Shown here piece after piece: positions 1-7,482 of a DNA stretch of 23,553 nt (its first letter is position 1; each line of letters starts with the position of its first letter). Where the stretch lies: contig JBFEYJ010000026.1 of the NCBI GenBank assembly GCA_041562215.1, positions 1-23,553 of the forward strand. The letters run 5' to 3'. The notes beneath the pieces are model-generated. The model ran no database searches. It had not been told where the DNA came from and saw only the letters and a program-made list of their open reading frames with translations. This DNA is from JBFEYJ01 sp041562215. GTDB taxonomy: Bacteria; Pseudomonadota; Gammaproteobacteria; Thiohalomonadales; Thiohalomonadaceae. Both the position numbers and the translations under genes were made by a program.

Positions 1-1103
1 CCAACAAGTATGCAGAAGGCTATCCCGGGAAGCGTTACTACGGCGGCTGCGAGTACGTCGATATTGCCGAGCAGTTGGCTATTGAGCGGCTCAAGCAGCT
101 ATTTGGCGCGGACTATGCCAACGTTCAACCCCACTCCGGCTCTCAGGCCAACGCCGCGGTTTACATGGCGTTGCTCCAGCCGGGCGACACCATTCTCGGC
201 ATGAGCCTGGCCCATGGTGGCCATCTTACCCACGGCGCCAAGGTCAATTTCTCCGGCAAGATCTACCACGCTGTTCAGTATGGCCTGAATGAGGCTACAG
301 GCGAGATCGATTACGAGCAGGTCGAGGCGCTGGCGCTAGAGCACAAGCCGAAGATGGTGGTGGCCGGCTTCTCCGCCTACTCCCGAGTGGTCGACTGGCA
401 GCGTTTTCGCGACATTGCCGACAAAATCGGCGCCTATTTGTTCGTCGATATGGCCCACGTTGCCGGTCTTGTCGCCGCCGGGGTCTACCCAAGCCCGGTG
501 GGAATCGCCGATGTGACCACCTCCACCACTCACAAGACCCTGCGCGGCCCACGCGGTGGCATCATTCTGGCCAAGGCCAACGAGGAGATTGAGAAGAAGC
601 TCAACTCCCTGGTCTTCCCCGGTACCCAGGGTGGTCCACTGATGCATGTCATTGCCGGGAAGGCGGTAGCCTTTAAGGAGGCTCTGGAGCCCTCATTCAA
701 GGAGTACCAGGCGCAGGTGGTGAGCAATGCCCGTGCCATGGCCAAGGTCTTTATTGAGCGTGGTTTCGATGTGGTGTCAGGCGGCACCGACAACCACCTG
801 TTCCTGGTCAGCTTCATCAAGCAGGGCCTGACAGGTAAAGATGTCGATGCCTGGCTTGGCGCATCCAACATCACCGTTAACAAGAACTCGGTCCCTAATG
901 ACCCCCAGTCGCCCTTTGTCACTTCCGGTATTCGTATCGGCACTCCGGCGATCACAACCCGTGGCTTTAGTGAAGCCGATGCCACAACGCTTGCCGGCTG
1001 GATTTGCGATGTGATTGAAAGCCGTGGCGACGCCACGGTCATCGATAAGGTCAAGGGCCAGGTGCTGGAGGTGTGCAAACGCCTGCCGGTTTACCAGGCT
1101 TAA
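1..1103 (+). CDS. glyA: Serine hydroxymethyltransferase (3' part; start lies outside the window)
   Basis: The open frame is already running at base 3 and ends at TAA 1101-1103, giving about 366 visible residues. Against the usual length of about 417, roughly the first 50 residues are missing. The enzyme is cytosolic and PLP-dependent; it interconverts serine and glycine while loading a one-carbon unit onto tetrahydrofolate. Visible family motifs include YPGKRYYGGCEYVD at the left edge, NVQPHSGSQAN, FVDMAHVAGLVAAG and the PLP-lysine motif TTHKTLRGPRGG, with the lysine codon at 534-536. Downstream are FPGTQGGPLMHVIAGKAVA and NITVNKNSVPNDPQSPFVTSG. It closely resembles E. coli GlyA as I remember it, with no frameshift. 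It is the first gene of the classical glyA-nrdR-rib layout. A 93-base gap separates it from nrdR, so cotranscription is plausible but not shown. Confidence 0.98.
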   Translation, partial: NKYAEGYPGKRYYGGCEYVDIAEQLAIERLKQLFGADYANVQPHSGSQANAAVYMALLQPGDTILGMSLAHGGHLTHGAKVNFSGKIYHAVQYGLNEATGEIDYEQVEALALEHKPKMVVAGFSAYSRVVDWQRFRDIADKIGAYLFVDMAHVAGLVAAGVYPSPVGIADVTTSTTHKTLRGPRGGIILAKANEEIEKKLNSLVFPGTQGGPLMHVIAGKAVAFKEALEPSFKEYQAQVVSNARAMAKVFIERGFDVVSGGTDNHLFLVSFIKQGLTGKDVDAWLGASNITVNKNSVPNDPQSPFVTSGIRIGTPAITTRGFSEADATTLAGWICDVIESRGDATVIDKVKGQVLEVCKRLPVYQA

Positions 1104-1196
1104 GCGAAGAGAGGCGGGAGAGGATTCAGATGACGAGGGGTCGGGCAGTGCTTCCAGCTCTTCGTTACTCGACTCTTTTCTCTCGCAACTGAGTCT

Positions 1197-1706
1197 ATGC
1201 GCTGTCCATTTTGCGGAGAACCCGATACCAAGGTGATTGACTCGCGTCTCGCCAACGAGGGCGATTCGGTTCGCCGTCGCCGTGAATGCATGACTTGCGG
1301 TGAACGATTCACTACCTTTGAGACGGCAGAGCTGGTGATGCCTCGCATCGTCAAGCGTGACGGTACCCGGGTTCCCTTCGATGAGGAAAAATTACGCTCA
1401 GGGATCATGCGGGCACTGGAAAAAAGACCGGTGCAGCTGGAGGCCAGCGAGGCCGCCATTCACCGCATAAAGTACAAACTCAGGGCTACCGGTGACCGGG
1501 AGGTTAATGCCGGCCAACTTGGCGAGTGGGTCATGGACGAGTTGCGTGAGCTCGATGAGGTTGCTTATGTGCGTTTTGCCTCAGTTTATCGAAGCTTTCA
1601 GGATGTTAATGCCTTTCGTGAGGAGATCGAGAGGATGCAGAGCGAGCCTTCAGCAGCCGTGAAGAAAAAAAAAGTTACTCCAACAGGGCGACCTGAAAAA
1701 GACTAA
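1197..1706 (+). CDS. nrdR: Transcriptional repressor NrdR of ribonucleotide reductase genes
   Basis: The protein has 169 residues. NrdR is a nucleotide-sensing repressor that binds NrdR boxes upstream of ribonucleotide reductase operons. The N-terminal zinc ribbon is visible, with C3 and C6 (MRCPFC) and C31 and C34 (RRRECMTCGERFTTFE). An ATP-cone domain follows from about residue 49 (VKRDGTRVPFDEEKLRSGI) to about residue 139 (VAYVRFASVYRSFQDVNAF). The ATG at 1197 was chosen because the family begins directly with M-x-C-P-F-C, although no strong ribosome binding site precedes it. The C-terminal tail is short and basic, with four consecutive lysines encoded across a nine-adenine run at 1665-1673. 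The position between glyA and ribD is the usual proteobacterial one. No reductase gene is present in the window. Confidence 0.97.
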   Translation: MRCPFCGEPDTKVIDSRLANEGDSVRRRRECMTCGERFTTFETAELVMPRIVKRDGTRVPFDEEKLRSGIMRALEKRPVQLEASEAAIHRIKYKLRATGDREVNAGQLGEWVMDELRELDEVAYVRFASVYRSFQDVNAFREEIERMQSEPSAAVKKKKVTPTGRPEKD

Positions 1707-1726
1707 ATGCAAAGGCCACGTCCGCT

Positions 1727-2848
1727 ATGTCATTATTTTCCACTGCCGATATTACCCACATGTCCCGCGCCCTGCAGCTGGCGGAACGCGGACTCTACAC
1801 AACCGACCCCAATCCACGGGTCGGTTGTGTTCTGGTGAGGGAGGGCGAGGTGGTCGGAGAGGGCTGGCATGCAGTGGCGGGTGGACCGCATGCCGAGGTT
1901 GTGGCCCTGCAACAGGCGGGAGAGTCTGCACGCGGAGCCACCGCCTATGTCACACTGGAACCCTGTTGTCACCATGGCAAGACACCGCCCTGTAGTGAGG
2001 CCCTGATGAATGCCGGAGTGAGTCGGGTTGTTGCTGCGATGGAGGACCCTAATCCACGCGTCGCCGGACAGGGGCTGAAGCAATTACGGCAGGCAGGTGT
2101 CGATGTCGCCTGCGGGCTATTGCAGGCACAGGCCGAAGTGCTGAATCCCGGCTTTATCCAGCGCATGCGTATCGGCCGACCTTTCATTCGCAGCAAGTTG
2201 GCGATGAGTGTTGATGGCCGAACCGCTATGGCCTCTGGTGAGAGCAAATGGATCACCGGTGAGGCGGCACGGCGTGATGTACAGCACCTTCGTGCGCGCA
2301 GCTCAGCGATCATGAGTGGCATCGGTACTGTGCTGGCTGATGACCCCTCGTTGACAGTGCGTCGGGAAAGTGGAGAGTTGGCGGAGCGCCAGCCTTTAAG
2401 GGTGATCCTCGATCCGCATTTGAGTACCCCTGACAACGCCCGCTTTCTCACTCAGCCGGGAAGCTCACTGATCGTGACGGCCACCGAAGATGACGAGATC
2501 AGGGAGCGGTTGGAGCGGGCCGGAGCGCAGGTGGTTTATCTGCCGCATGGCCCTGACGCCATCGACCTCCATGCGTTGATGCTCCTGCTGGCCGAGCGCG
2601 AGATCAATGAGGTGCTGCTGGAGACCGGCGCGATCCTCAGCGGGGCAGTGCTTCATGCGGGGATAATCGACGAGTTGGTGATTTACATGGCACCGAAGCT
2701 GATGGGCGATTGCGCCCGGGGCTTGTTCCACATGCCCGGTTTGGATAACTTGGCTGATGCGGTACCACTCGAGATTTGTGACGTTCGTGCGATCGGCAAG
2801 GATTGGCGCATTACCGCCAGGGTTCTACCCGTGGACGAAGTTGAATAG
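1727..2848 (+). CDS. ribD: Bifunctional riboflavin biosynthesis protein RibD (deaminase/reductase)
   Basis: The protein has 373 residues, close to the E. coli length of about 367. It performs the second and third steps of riboflavin synthesis: deamination of the GTP-derived pyrimidine, then reduction of its ribosyl side chain with NADPH. The N-terminal deaminase domain (about 1-145) carries zinc ligands and catalytic glutamate in PHAEVVAL (H55, E57) and in TLEPCCHHGKTPPC (C80, C89). The reductase domain begins near residue 155 with RSKLAMSVDGRTAM and continues through SKWITG and a late VLLETGAILSGAVL motif. An ATG at 1760 is a weaker alternative start; 1727 keeps the usual N-terminal helix. 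The gene begins 20 bases after nrdR and ends two bases before ribE, so these genes form one tight operon. Confidence 0.97.
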   Translation: MSLFSTADITHMSRALQLAERGLYTTDPNPRVGCVLVREGEVVGEGWHAVAGGPHAEVVALQQAGESARGATAYVTLEPCCHHGKTPPCSEALMNAGVSRVVAAMEDPNPRVAGQGLKQLRQAGVDVACGLLQAQAEVLNPGFIQRMRIGRPFIRSKLAMSVDGRTAMASGESKWITGEAARRDVQHLRARSSAIMSGIGTVLADDPSLTVRRESGELAERQPLRVILDPHLSTPDNARFLTQPGSSLIVTATEDDEIRERLERAGAQVVYLPHGPDAIDLHALMLLLAEREINEVLLETGAILSGAVLHAGIIDELVIYMAPKLMGDCARGLFHMPGLDNLADAVPLEICDVRAIGKDWRITARVLPVDEVE

Positions 2849-2850
2849 AA

Positions 2851-3516
2851 ATGTTTACCGGCATCATTGAAGCGGTCGGCACGATTGCCGGCCTTGAATC
2901 ACGAGGGCGTGACCTGCGTGTCGCGGTCACTACCGGCAAGCTGGATCTGTCCGATGTGAAACTCGGCGATAGTATCGCCGTAAACGGCATCTGCCTGACT
3001 GCAGTGGCTCTGCCGGGCAATGGTTTCGTGGCGGACGTTTCGGCTGAGACGCTGGAGCGCAGTACCTTTGCTTCATTGCAATCGGGTAGACGGGTCAATC
3101 TGGAGAAGGCGTTGACCCCGACCACGAGACTTGGCGGGCACCTCGTGAGCGGTCATGTGGACGGGATCGGTGAGGTCATCGAACGACGTAACGAGGGCCG
3201 TTCGGTACGTTTTCGTATCAAGGCGCCGGATGAGCTGGCGCGATATATTGCCACCAAGGGATCCATCACCGTTGATGGCATTAGCCTGACGGTAAACGGT
3301 GTGAGTGGTGCGGTGTTCGAGCTCAATCTGGTGCCACACACCCTGCAGGAGACGACAATGGATAGCTTTGTCGATGGACATCGGGTCAATCTCGAGGTGG
3401 ATCTGATCGCCCGCTATCTGGAGCGCCTGCTACTTGGTGAGGCCGCGGCAAGTCCGACAGGCGGTGGTATCAGTGAGGCCTTTCTGGCTGAGCACGGTTT
3501 TTTATCATCACGGTAG
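2851..3516 (+). CDS. ribE: Riboflavin synthase (alpha chain)
   Basis: This 221-residue protein catalyses the last step of riboflavin synthesis, the dismutation of two 6,7-dimethyl-8-ribityllumazine molecules. The canonical start MFTGIIE is present and the chain shows the internal duplication of the family: one lumazine-binding repeat at about 1-97 and a second from about 98. Motifs include DSIAVNGICLTAV in the first repeat, GGHLVSGHVDGIGEV at the junction, and the matching GSITVDGISLTVNGV and LVPHTLQETT in the second. The start codon follows the ribD stop after two bases, which implies translational coupling. It is called ribC in E. coli and ribE in many other genomes. The length and motifs look fully normal. 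Confidence 0.97.
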   Translation: MFTGIIEAVGTIAGLESRGRDLRVAVTTGKLDLSDVKLGDSIAVNGICLTAVALPGNGFVADVSAETLERSTFASLQSGRRVNLEKALTPTTRLGGHLVSGHVDGIGEVIERRNEGRSVRFRIKAPDELARYIATKGSITVDGISLTVNGVSGAVFELNLVPHTLQETTMDSFVDGHRVNLEVDLIARYLERLLLGEAAASPTGGGISEAFLAEHGFLSSR

Positions 3517-3557
3517 GTGAGATCGCTCGCCTTACCTGAACGGGGATTGAATTTTTT

Positions 3558-4664
3558 ATGGCATTAAACAGCATCGAAGAGATCATCGATGATATCCGTC
3601 AGGGCAAGATGGTTATCCTGATGGATGACGAGGATCGTGAAAACGAGGGCGACCTCATTATTGCGGCCTCCATGATTCGTCCTGAGGATATCAACTTCAT
3701 GGCCCGTTATGGCCGTGGCTTGATCTGCCTGACGTTGACCCAGGAACGTTGTCGCCAGTTAAAACTGCCATTGATGGTCAGCAATACCAACGACAAACAT
3801 GGCACCAATTTCACCGTTTCCATTGAGGCCGCTCAGGGAGTCACTACCGGCATTTCGGCCTATGATCGCGCGATTACAGTGCGGGCGGCGGTGGCGCCCA
3901 ATGCCGGGTCGGAGGACATCGTCCAGCCGGGACACATCTTCCCACTGATGGCGCAGCCCGGCGGTGTCTTAACCCGGGCCGGTCACACCGAGGCAGGCTG
4001 CGATCTGGCTCGCCTTGCCGGATATGAGCCTTCGTCGGTGATCGTGGAGATCCTTAATGAGGATGGCACCATGGCACGCCGTCCCGACTTGGAAAAGTTT
4101 GCCGTCGAGCACGGCCTCAAGATAGGAACCGTGGCCGATCTCATCCACTATCGGCTGCATAACGAACCGACGGTGGAGCGAGTAGCCGAGTGCCAGATGC
4201 CTACCGAGTACGGCGATTTTCGCCTGGTGGCTTATCGCGATTTGCTTAATCGTGAGCTGCACATCGCGCTGGTCAAGGGCGAACTGAAGCCTGATGAACC
4301 GGCGCTGGTGCGTGTTCATTTGCAAAACACTTTATGTGACCTGTTCGGCAACAGCCGTGATTGCGGCTGGCCGCTTAGCGATGCCTTGCGTCGTATCGAG
4401 CAGGAAGGCCATGGAGTGGCGATTGTCCTGCGCCAGCAAGAGGATACCGAAAATCTCATTCGTCACATCAAGGAGTATGAGATGCAGGATCAGGGGGTGA
4501 ATTTGCCTGAGAAGGATAAGACAGACGATCTGCGAACCTATGGTATCGGAGCACAGATTCTGATCGACCTTGGTGTGACCCATATGCGTGTACTCAGCGC
4601 ACCGAAGAAGATGCACGCCCTCTCCGGTTTTGGCCTGGATGTGGTCGAGTACGTAAACGAATAA
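3558..4664 (+). CDS. ribBX: RibBX-type protein: 3,4-dihydroxy-2-butanone-4-phosphate synthase fused to a degenerate GTP cyclohydrolase II-like domain
   Basis: This 368-residue protein has the layout of RibBA. The N-terminal half (about 1-200) is an apparently intact DHBP synthase, which makes the four-carbon unit of the lumazine ring from ribulose 5-phosphate. It shows DDEDRENEGDL (residues 23-33) and TRAGHTEAGCDLARLAG (139-155). The C-terminal half (about 205-368) resembles GTP cyclohydrolase II but is damaged at key points. Against E. coli RibA from memory, zinc ligand C54 corresponds to N257 and C65 to R267; only C67 survives, as C269. The Q-E-G-R-x-I-G-L catalytic stretch reads QQEDTENLI. 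The fold-bearing segment DLRTYGIGAQILIDLGV is retained. This matches the RibBX variant described in Proteobacteria, so GTP cyclohydrolase II activity is not expected. Automated tools will usually call it RibBA. Confidence 0.93.
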   Translation: MALNSIEEIIDDIRQGKMVILMDDEDRENEGDLIIAASMIRPEDINFMARYGRGLICLTLTQERCRQLKLPLMVSNTNDKHGTNFTVSIEAAQGVTTGISAYDRAITVRAAVAPNAGSEDIVQPGHIFPLMAQPGGVLTRAGHTEAGCDLARLAGYEPSSVIVEILNEDGTMARRPDLEKFAVEHGLKIGTVADLIHYRLHNEPTVERVAECQMPTEYGDFRLVAYRDLLNRELHIALVKGELKPDEPALVRVHLQNTLCDLFGNSRDCGWPLSDALRRIEQEGHGVAIVLRQQEDTENLIRHIKEYEMQDQGVNLPEKDKTDDLRTYGIGAQILIDLGVTHMRVLSAPKKMHALSGFGLDVVEYVNE

Positions 4665-4951
4665 ATTGACTGAAATTTCGCCCATGACGTGGATGTCTGC
4701 TGCGGATTGTATCGCCCGGCAGCCATGGAGTGGCGCAGGAGCCGAGTTCTAATCTGAATATTTTGGCGTTGTGCGGATATTACTCAGGCCCCGGGGCTCC
4801 GTCGGTCCAGTTCTTTTGGCGAATCATGCTGCATCAATAGTTCGCCGGGAGAGCTGGGTTCGACGATTAAGCTGGCGGCTACTTGATCATTTGATTCAAC
4901 ATCCTGAACAGAACACAGCGCACTTTGCGCAGATTAAGATAGGAAAAGAAA
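4665..4951. other. 287-base gap inside the riboflavin cluster, no convincing gene
   Basis: The neighbouring genes are separated by 2 to 60 bases, so this gap between ribBX and ribH is unusual. A short open frame beginning with GTG at 4771 runs into the ribH start, but it is arginine-rich and has no family look, so I do not call it. An inverted repeat GGAGCC (4738-4743) and GGCTCC (4795-4800) could close a hairpin around 51 bases. I looked for the conserved core of an FMN riboswitch and did not see it. No promoter hexamer pair with acceptable spacing stood out. The gap may still hold a promoter or processing site for ribH-nusB-thiL-pgpA. Confidence 0.5.
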
Positions 4952-5425
4952 ATGGCTGAGATCAAGAATTACGAAGGTGGATTTGTCATCAATGGTGCCC
5001 GCTTTGGCATCGTTGTCGGACGCTTTAACAGTTTTGTGGTTGAGAGTCTGGTTGATGGTGCGGTTGATGCGCTAAAGCGCCACGGCGCTAAAGACGAGGA
5101 TATCGAAATCGTTCGTGTTCCAGGTGCTTACGAGATCCCGCTGGCGACCAGACGCCTTGCTGCGAGCAAGCGATTCGACGCCATCATTACTCTAGGTGCG
5201 GTGATCCGTGGCGGTACTCCTCACTTTGAATTTGTTGCCGGCGAGTGCAGTAAGGGCGTTGCACAGGTAATGATGGAACACGATGTGCCTGTCGCTTTCG
5301 GCGTGCTCACCGTCGACACCATCGAGCAGGCCATCGAGCGGGCCGGTACCAAGGCTGGGAACAAGGGAGTCGAGGCTGCGATGTCCGCTATCGAAATGGT
5401 CAATGTGTTGCCGCAGCTCGTCTGA
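4952..5425 (+). CDS. ribH: 6,7-dimethyl-8-ribityllumazine synthase
   Basis: The protein has 157 residues, normal for RibH. It condenses the ribitylamino-pyrimidine with dihydroxybutanone phosphate to form lumazine, the riboflavin synthase substrate, and usually assembles into pentamers or 60-mer capsids. Family motifs are GRFN (23-26), VPGAYEIP (56-63), GAVIRGGTPHFEFVAGE with the catalytic histidine at 91, FGVLTVDTIEQA and AGNKGVEAA. The start ATG at 4952 has an AGGA ribosome binding element seven bases upstream. It stands 287 bases after ribBX and 49 bases before nusB; ribH-nusB adjacency is very widespread in proteobacteria. Nothing is unusual in the protein. Confidence 0.97.
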   Translation: MAEIKNYEGGFVINGARFGIVVGRFNSFVVESLVDGAVDALKRHGAKDEDIEIVRVPGAYEIPLATRRLAASKRFDAIITLGAVIRGGTPHFEFVAGECSKGVAQVMMEHDVPVAFGVLTVDTIEQAIERAGTKAGNKGVEAAMSAIEMVNVLPQLV

Positions 5426-5474
5426 TGATGCCCGTCCACTGCCGATCCATAAACACCCCCTGGAGTATAAATCT

Positions 5475-5915
5475 ATGAGCCGTGCCCGTAGCCTTGCACG
5501 TCAGCGTGCCTTGCAGGCTCTTTATCAGTGGCAGATGACCGGCCAGGATTTGGCTGAGATCGACAAGCAGTTCATGGATGAGCAGGATATGAAGAAGGTC
5601 GAGCTCAAATACTTTCAGGAGTTGCTGCACCAGATCCCCAAGTGCCTCAACGAACTCGATGCCCTTAGCAGCGCAGTGCTGGACCGCAGCATCGAGCAAG
5701 TCGATCCGGTGGAGCGGGCCATTCTGCGCATCGGCACCTATGAGCTCAAACACCGCATCGACATCCCATACCGGGTAGTTATTAACGAAGCGGTGGAGCT
5801 GGCTAAGGTGTTTGGTGCGGAGCAGGGCCATAAGTACATCAACGGCATCCTCGACAAGGTGGCGCAGAAGGTGCGCGCCATCGAGGTCAAGGCCGCTCGT
5901 AACCGTCACAAATAG
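5475..5915 (+). CDS. nusB: Transcription antitermination factor NusB
   Basis: The protein has 146 residues. NusB pairs with NusE (ribosomal protein S10), binds boxA RNA and supports antitermination on rRNA operons. The all-helical family is recognised by the N-terminal arginine-rich boxA-binding segment SRARSLARQRALQALYQWQ and the C-terminal ILRIGTYEL, PYRVVINEAVELAKVFG and YINGILDKVA segments. The same frame is open further upstream over ribH, but ATG 5475 is the correct start: it lies after the ribH stop, has GGAG about ten bases upstream, and yields the canonical N-terminus. A 59-base gap precedes thiL. Confidence 0.97.
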   Translation: MSRARSLARQRALQALYQWQMTGQDLAEIDKQFMDEQDMKKVELKYFQELLHQIPKCLNELDALSSAVLDRSIEQVDPVERAILRIGTYELKHRIDIPYRVVINEAVELAKVFGAEQGHKYINGILDKVAQKVRAIEVKAARNRHK

Positions 5916-5974
5916 ACACAGGGCGGGAAGTATTTGTTTCCCGACGCATCCATTCAGGCGAACCGCACGCACTT

Positions 5975-6955
5975 ATGCCGCTATCAGAGTTCAGCATTAT
6001 TGCGCAGTACTTCAACCGAAGCGCTCAGCGAGATGATGTACTGTTGGGGGTTGGCGACGATGCGGCTCTGCTTGAAGTCCCGCCCGGGATGCATTTGGCG
6101 GTCAGTGTGGACACCATGGTCGCCGGGCGGCATTTTCCCATGGAGACCTCGCCTGAGGCGATTGGTCACAAGGCTTTGGCGGTCAATCTCAGCGATATGG
6201 CAGCGATGGGGGCCGATCCGGCCTGGGCCACACTTGCCCTGACACTTCCCCAACCCGACACCGATTTTCTCGCTGGTTTTACGGCTGGTTTCTATCGCCT
6301 TGCCGAGCGCTGGGGGGTAGCTCTGGTCGGCGGTGACACGGTGCGCGGGCCGCTACAAATAGTTGTGCAGATTCAGGGGCTGGTCCCAAGAGGCAAGGCG
6401 TTACGCCGCAGCGGCGCCCGCATCGGTGATCACCTTTTTGTCACTGGTACGTTAGGTGATGCCGGTGCAGGACTGCGCCACATACAAGGGCAACTTTGCG
6501 GCGAGGGGACTCAGGTTGCGAAGCTTCGCCGGCGACTCGATTATCCCAGTCCACGCGTGCAAGCCGGACTTGCCTTACGTGATATTGCTAGTGCAGCCAT
6601 CGATATTTCCGATGGCCTGCTGGCTGATCTGGGACATATTCTAGCTGCCAGTTCAGTCGGTGCAGAGATTGAACTCGATGCCATTCCCTTCTCGACAGCA
6701 CTTGGGAGCTGTGTCGTAGATACTTCGGATCGTCTGCGTCTGGCACTGACGGCGGGAGATGATTATGAGCTCTGTTTTACGGTGCCGGAAGACAATTTGG
6801 CTGATCTTCACCGCGTTGCCGGAGAGTGGGGTTGTGGTATTAGCCGGATAGGCCGAATCGTTGAGGGTAACAGCATTGCCTTCTGTCGTGGCGAGTTGCC
6901 TGGCGATCTCGTTGCCGGATTTGATCACTTTGGTGTGGCTGATGATGGGAGGTAG
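5975..6955 (+). CDS. thiL: Thiamine-monophosphate kinase
   Basis: The protein has 326 residues, matching the E. coli enzyme. ThiL phosphorylates thiamine monophosphate with ATP to give the active cofactor thiamine diphosphate. It belongs to the PurM/SelD-like ATP-binding family. Visible motifs are the N-terminal EFSIIAQYF, GVGDDAALL, VSVDTMVAGRHF, the long conserved HKALAVNLSDMAAMGADPAW, GGDTVRGP, the central AAIDISDGLLADLGHI and TAGDDYELCFTVPE. The metal-binding aspartates in these stretches are retained. It stands immediately before pgpA: its last codons (GGG AGG TAG) themselves supply the ribosome binding site of pgpA, so the two genes are likely translationally coupled. nusB-thiL-pgpA is a standard gammaproteobacterial order. 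Confidence 0.97.
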   Translation: MPLSEFSIIAQYFNRSAQRDDVLLGVGDDAALLEVPPGMHLAVSVDTMVAGRHFPMETSPEAIGHKALAVNLSDMAAMGADPAWATLALTLPQPDTDFLAGFTAGFYRLAERWGVALVGGDTVRGPLQIVVQIQGLVPRGKALRRSGARIGDHLFVTGTLGDAGAGLRHIQGQLCGEGTQVAKLRRRLDYPSPRVQAGLALRDIASAAIDISDGLLADLGHILAASSVGAEIELDAIPFSTALGSCVVDTSDRLRLALTAGDDYELCFTVPEDNLADLHRVAGEWGCGISRIGRIVEGNSIAFCRGELPGDLVAGFDHFGVADDGR

Positions 6956-6956
6956 C

Positions 6957-7433
6957 GTGCAAAAAAGACTTAATGGTGCCGATCTGGCCGATATACGTCA
7001 TTTTTTGGCTCTTGGCCTGGGTTCGGGGCTCTCCCCGAAGGCGCCGGGGACCATGGGCACCTTGGCCGCTGTGCCTCTTTATCTTGCGATGCAAGGGCTA
7101 CCCCTTTGGGGATACCTGCTGATAGTGGCTCTGGCTTTTGTGCTCGGGGTCTGGCTGTGCGATGTCACCGCTCGCAACCTCGGGGTGCATGATCATCCCG
7201 GTATCGTCTGGGATGAGTTCGTTGGTTACTGGCTGACGATGGCGGCTGCGCCACAGGGTTGGGAGTGGGTAGTGCTGGGTTTCGTGCTATTTCGCTTGTT
7301 CGATATTGTCAAACCGTGGCCGATAAGTGTGGCCGATCGTCGCCTGGGCGGGGGATTCGGAATTATGTTCGATGATGTTTTGGCGGGTATCTACGCCTGG
7401 CTGGTGATGCAGGCAGTAATCTATTCGTTCTGA
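6957..7433 (+). CDS. pgpA: Phosphatidylglycerophosphatase A (GTG start)
   Basis: A 158-residue inner-membrane enzyme that dephosphorylates phosphatidylglycerophosphate to phosphatidylglycerol. It shows the family motifs GLGSGLSPKAPGTMGTL, GVHDHPGIVWDEFVGYW, FRLFDIVKPWPI and a late GIMFDDVLAGIYA, together with hydrophobic stretches consistent with several membrane helices. The frame is open further upstream, inside thiL. I chose GTG 6957 because GGGAGG at 6947-6952 sits four bases before it and the gene then starts two bases after the thiL start-to-stop frame ends. ATG at 6942 or 6945 is possible but lacks a ribosome binding site. The usual E. coli length is about 172, so a slightly longer N-terminus cannot be excluded. 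Confidence 0.93.
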   Translation: MQKRLNGADLADIRHFLALGLGSGLSPKAPGTMGTLAAVPLYLAMQGLPLWGYLLIVALAFVLGVWLCDVTARNLGVHDHPGIVWDEFVGYWLTMAAAPQGWEWVVLGFVLFRLFDIVKPWPISVADRRLGGGFGIMFDDVLAGIYAWLVMQAVIYSF

Positions 7434-7436
7434 GCA

Positions 7437-7474
7437 AGTGACTGGTTAGGAGTGTGTTCCCCTAACCGTTCACT
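7437..7474. terminator. Long inverted repeat between convergent pgpA and folE2, possible bidirectional terminator
   Basis: The arms 7437-7450 and 7461-7474 pair over 14 positions with one C-T mismatch and one G-T wobble; the core GGTTAGG/CCTAACC is perfect, and the loop is ten bases. It fills the short gap between the pgpA stop and the folE2 stop, where a bidirectional terminator is expected. There is no run of T on either side, so it is not a classical intrinsic terminator. It may instead protect 3' ends or act together with Rho. Confidence 0.6.
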
Positions 7475-7482
7475 AATACGTC

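Noticed and set aside
530..1078. 182-codon minus-strand frame inside glyA, and similar long antisense frames in ribD, dxs, ppc and gnd
   Set aside because: They are shadows of conserved genes and show low-complexity Pro/Arg/Ser-rich translations without motifs.
1105..1164. CGAAGAG / CTCTTCG inverted repeat in the glyA-nrdR gap as a terminator
   Set aside because: The loop would be 46 bases and no T run follows directly; too weak to call.
3558..4664. Standard bifunctional RibBA annotation
   Set aside because: Two of three zinc cysteines and the catalytic loop of the GTP cyclohydrolase II domain are missing.
4665..4951. FMN riboswitch before ribH
   Set aside because: The conserved RFN core segments that I would expect are absent on this strand; only a loose inverted repeat is present.
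4771..4959. GTG-initiated 62-codon frame in the ribBX-ribH gap
   Set aside because: It is arginine-rich, has no ribosome binding site or family resemblance, and overlaps the ribH start, so it is probably chance.
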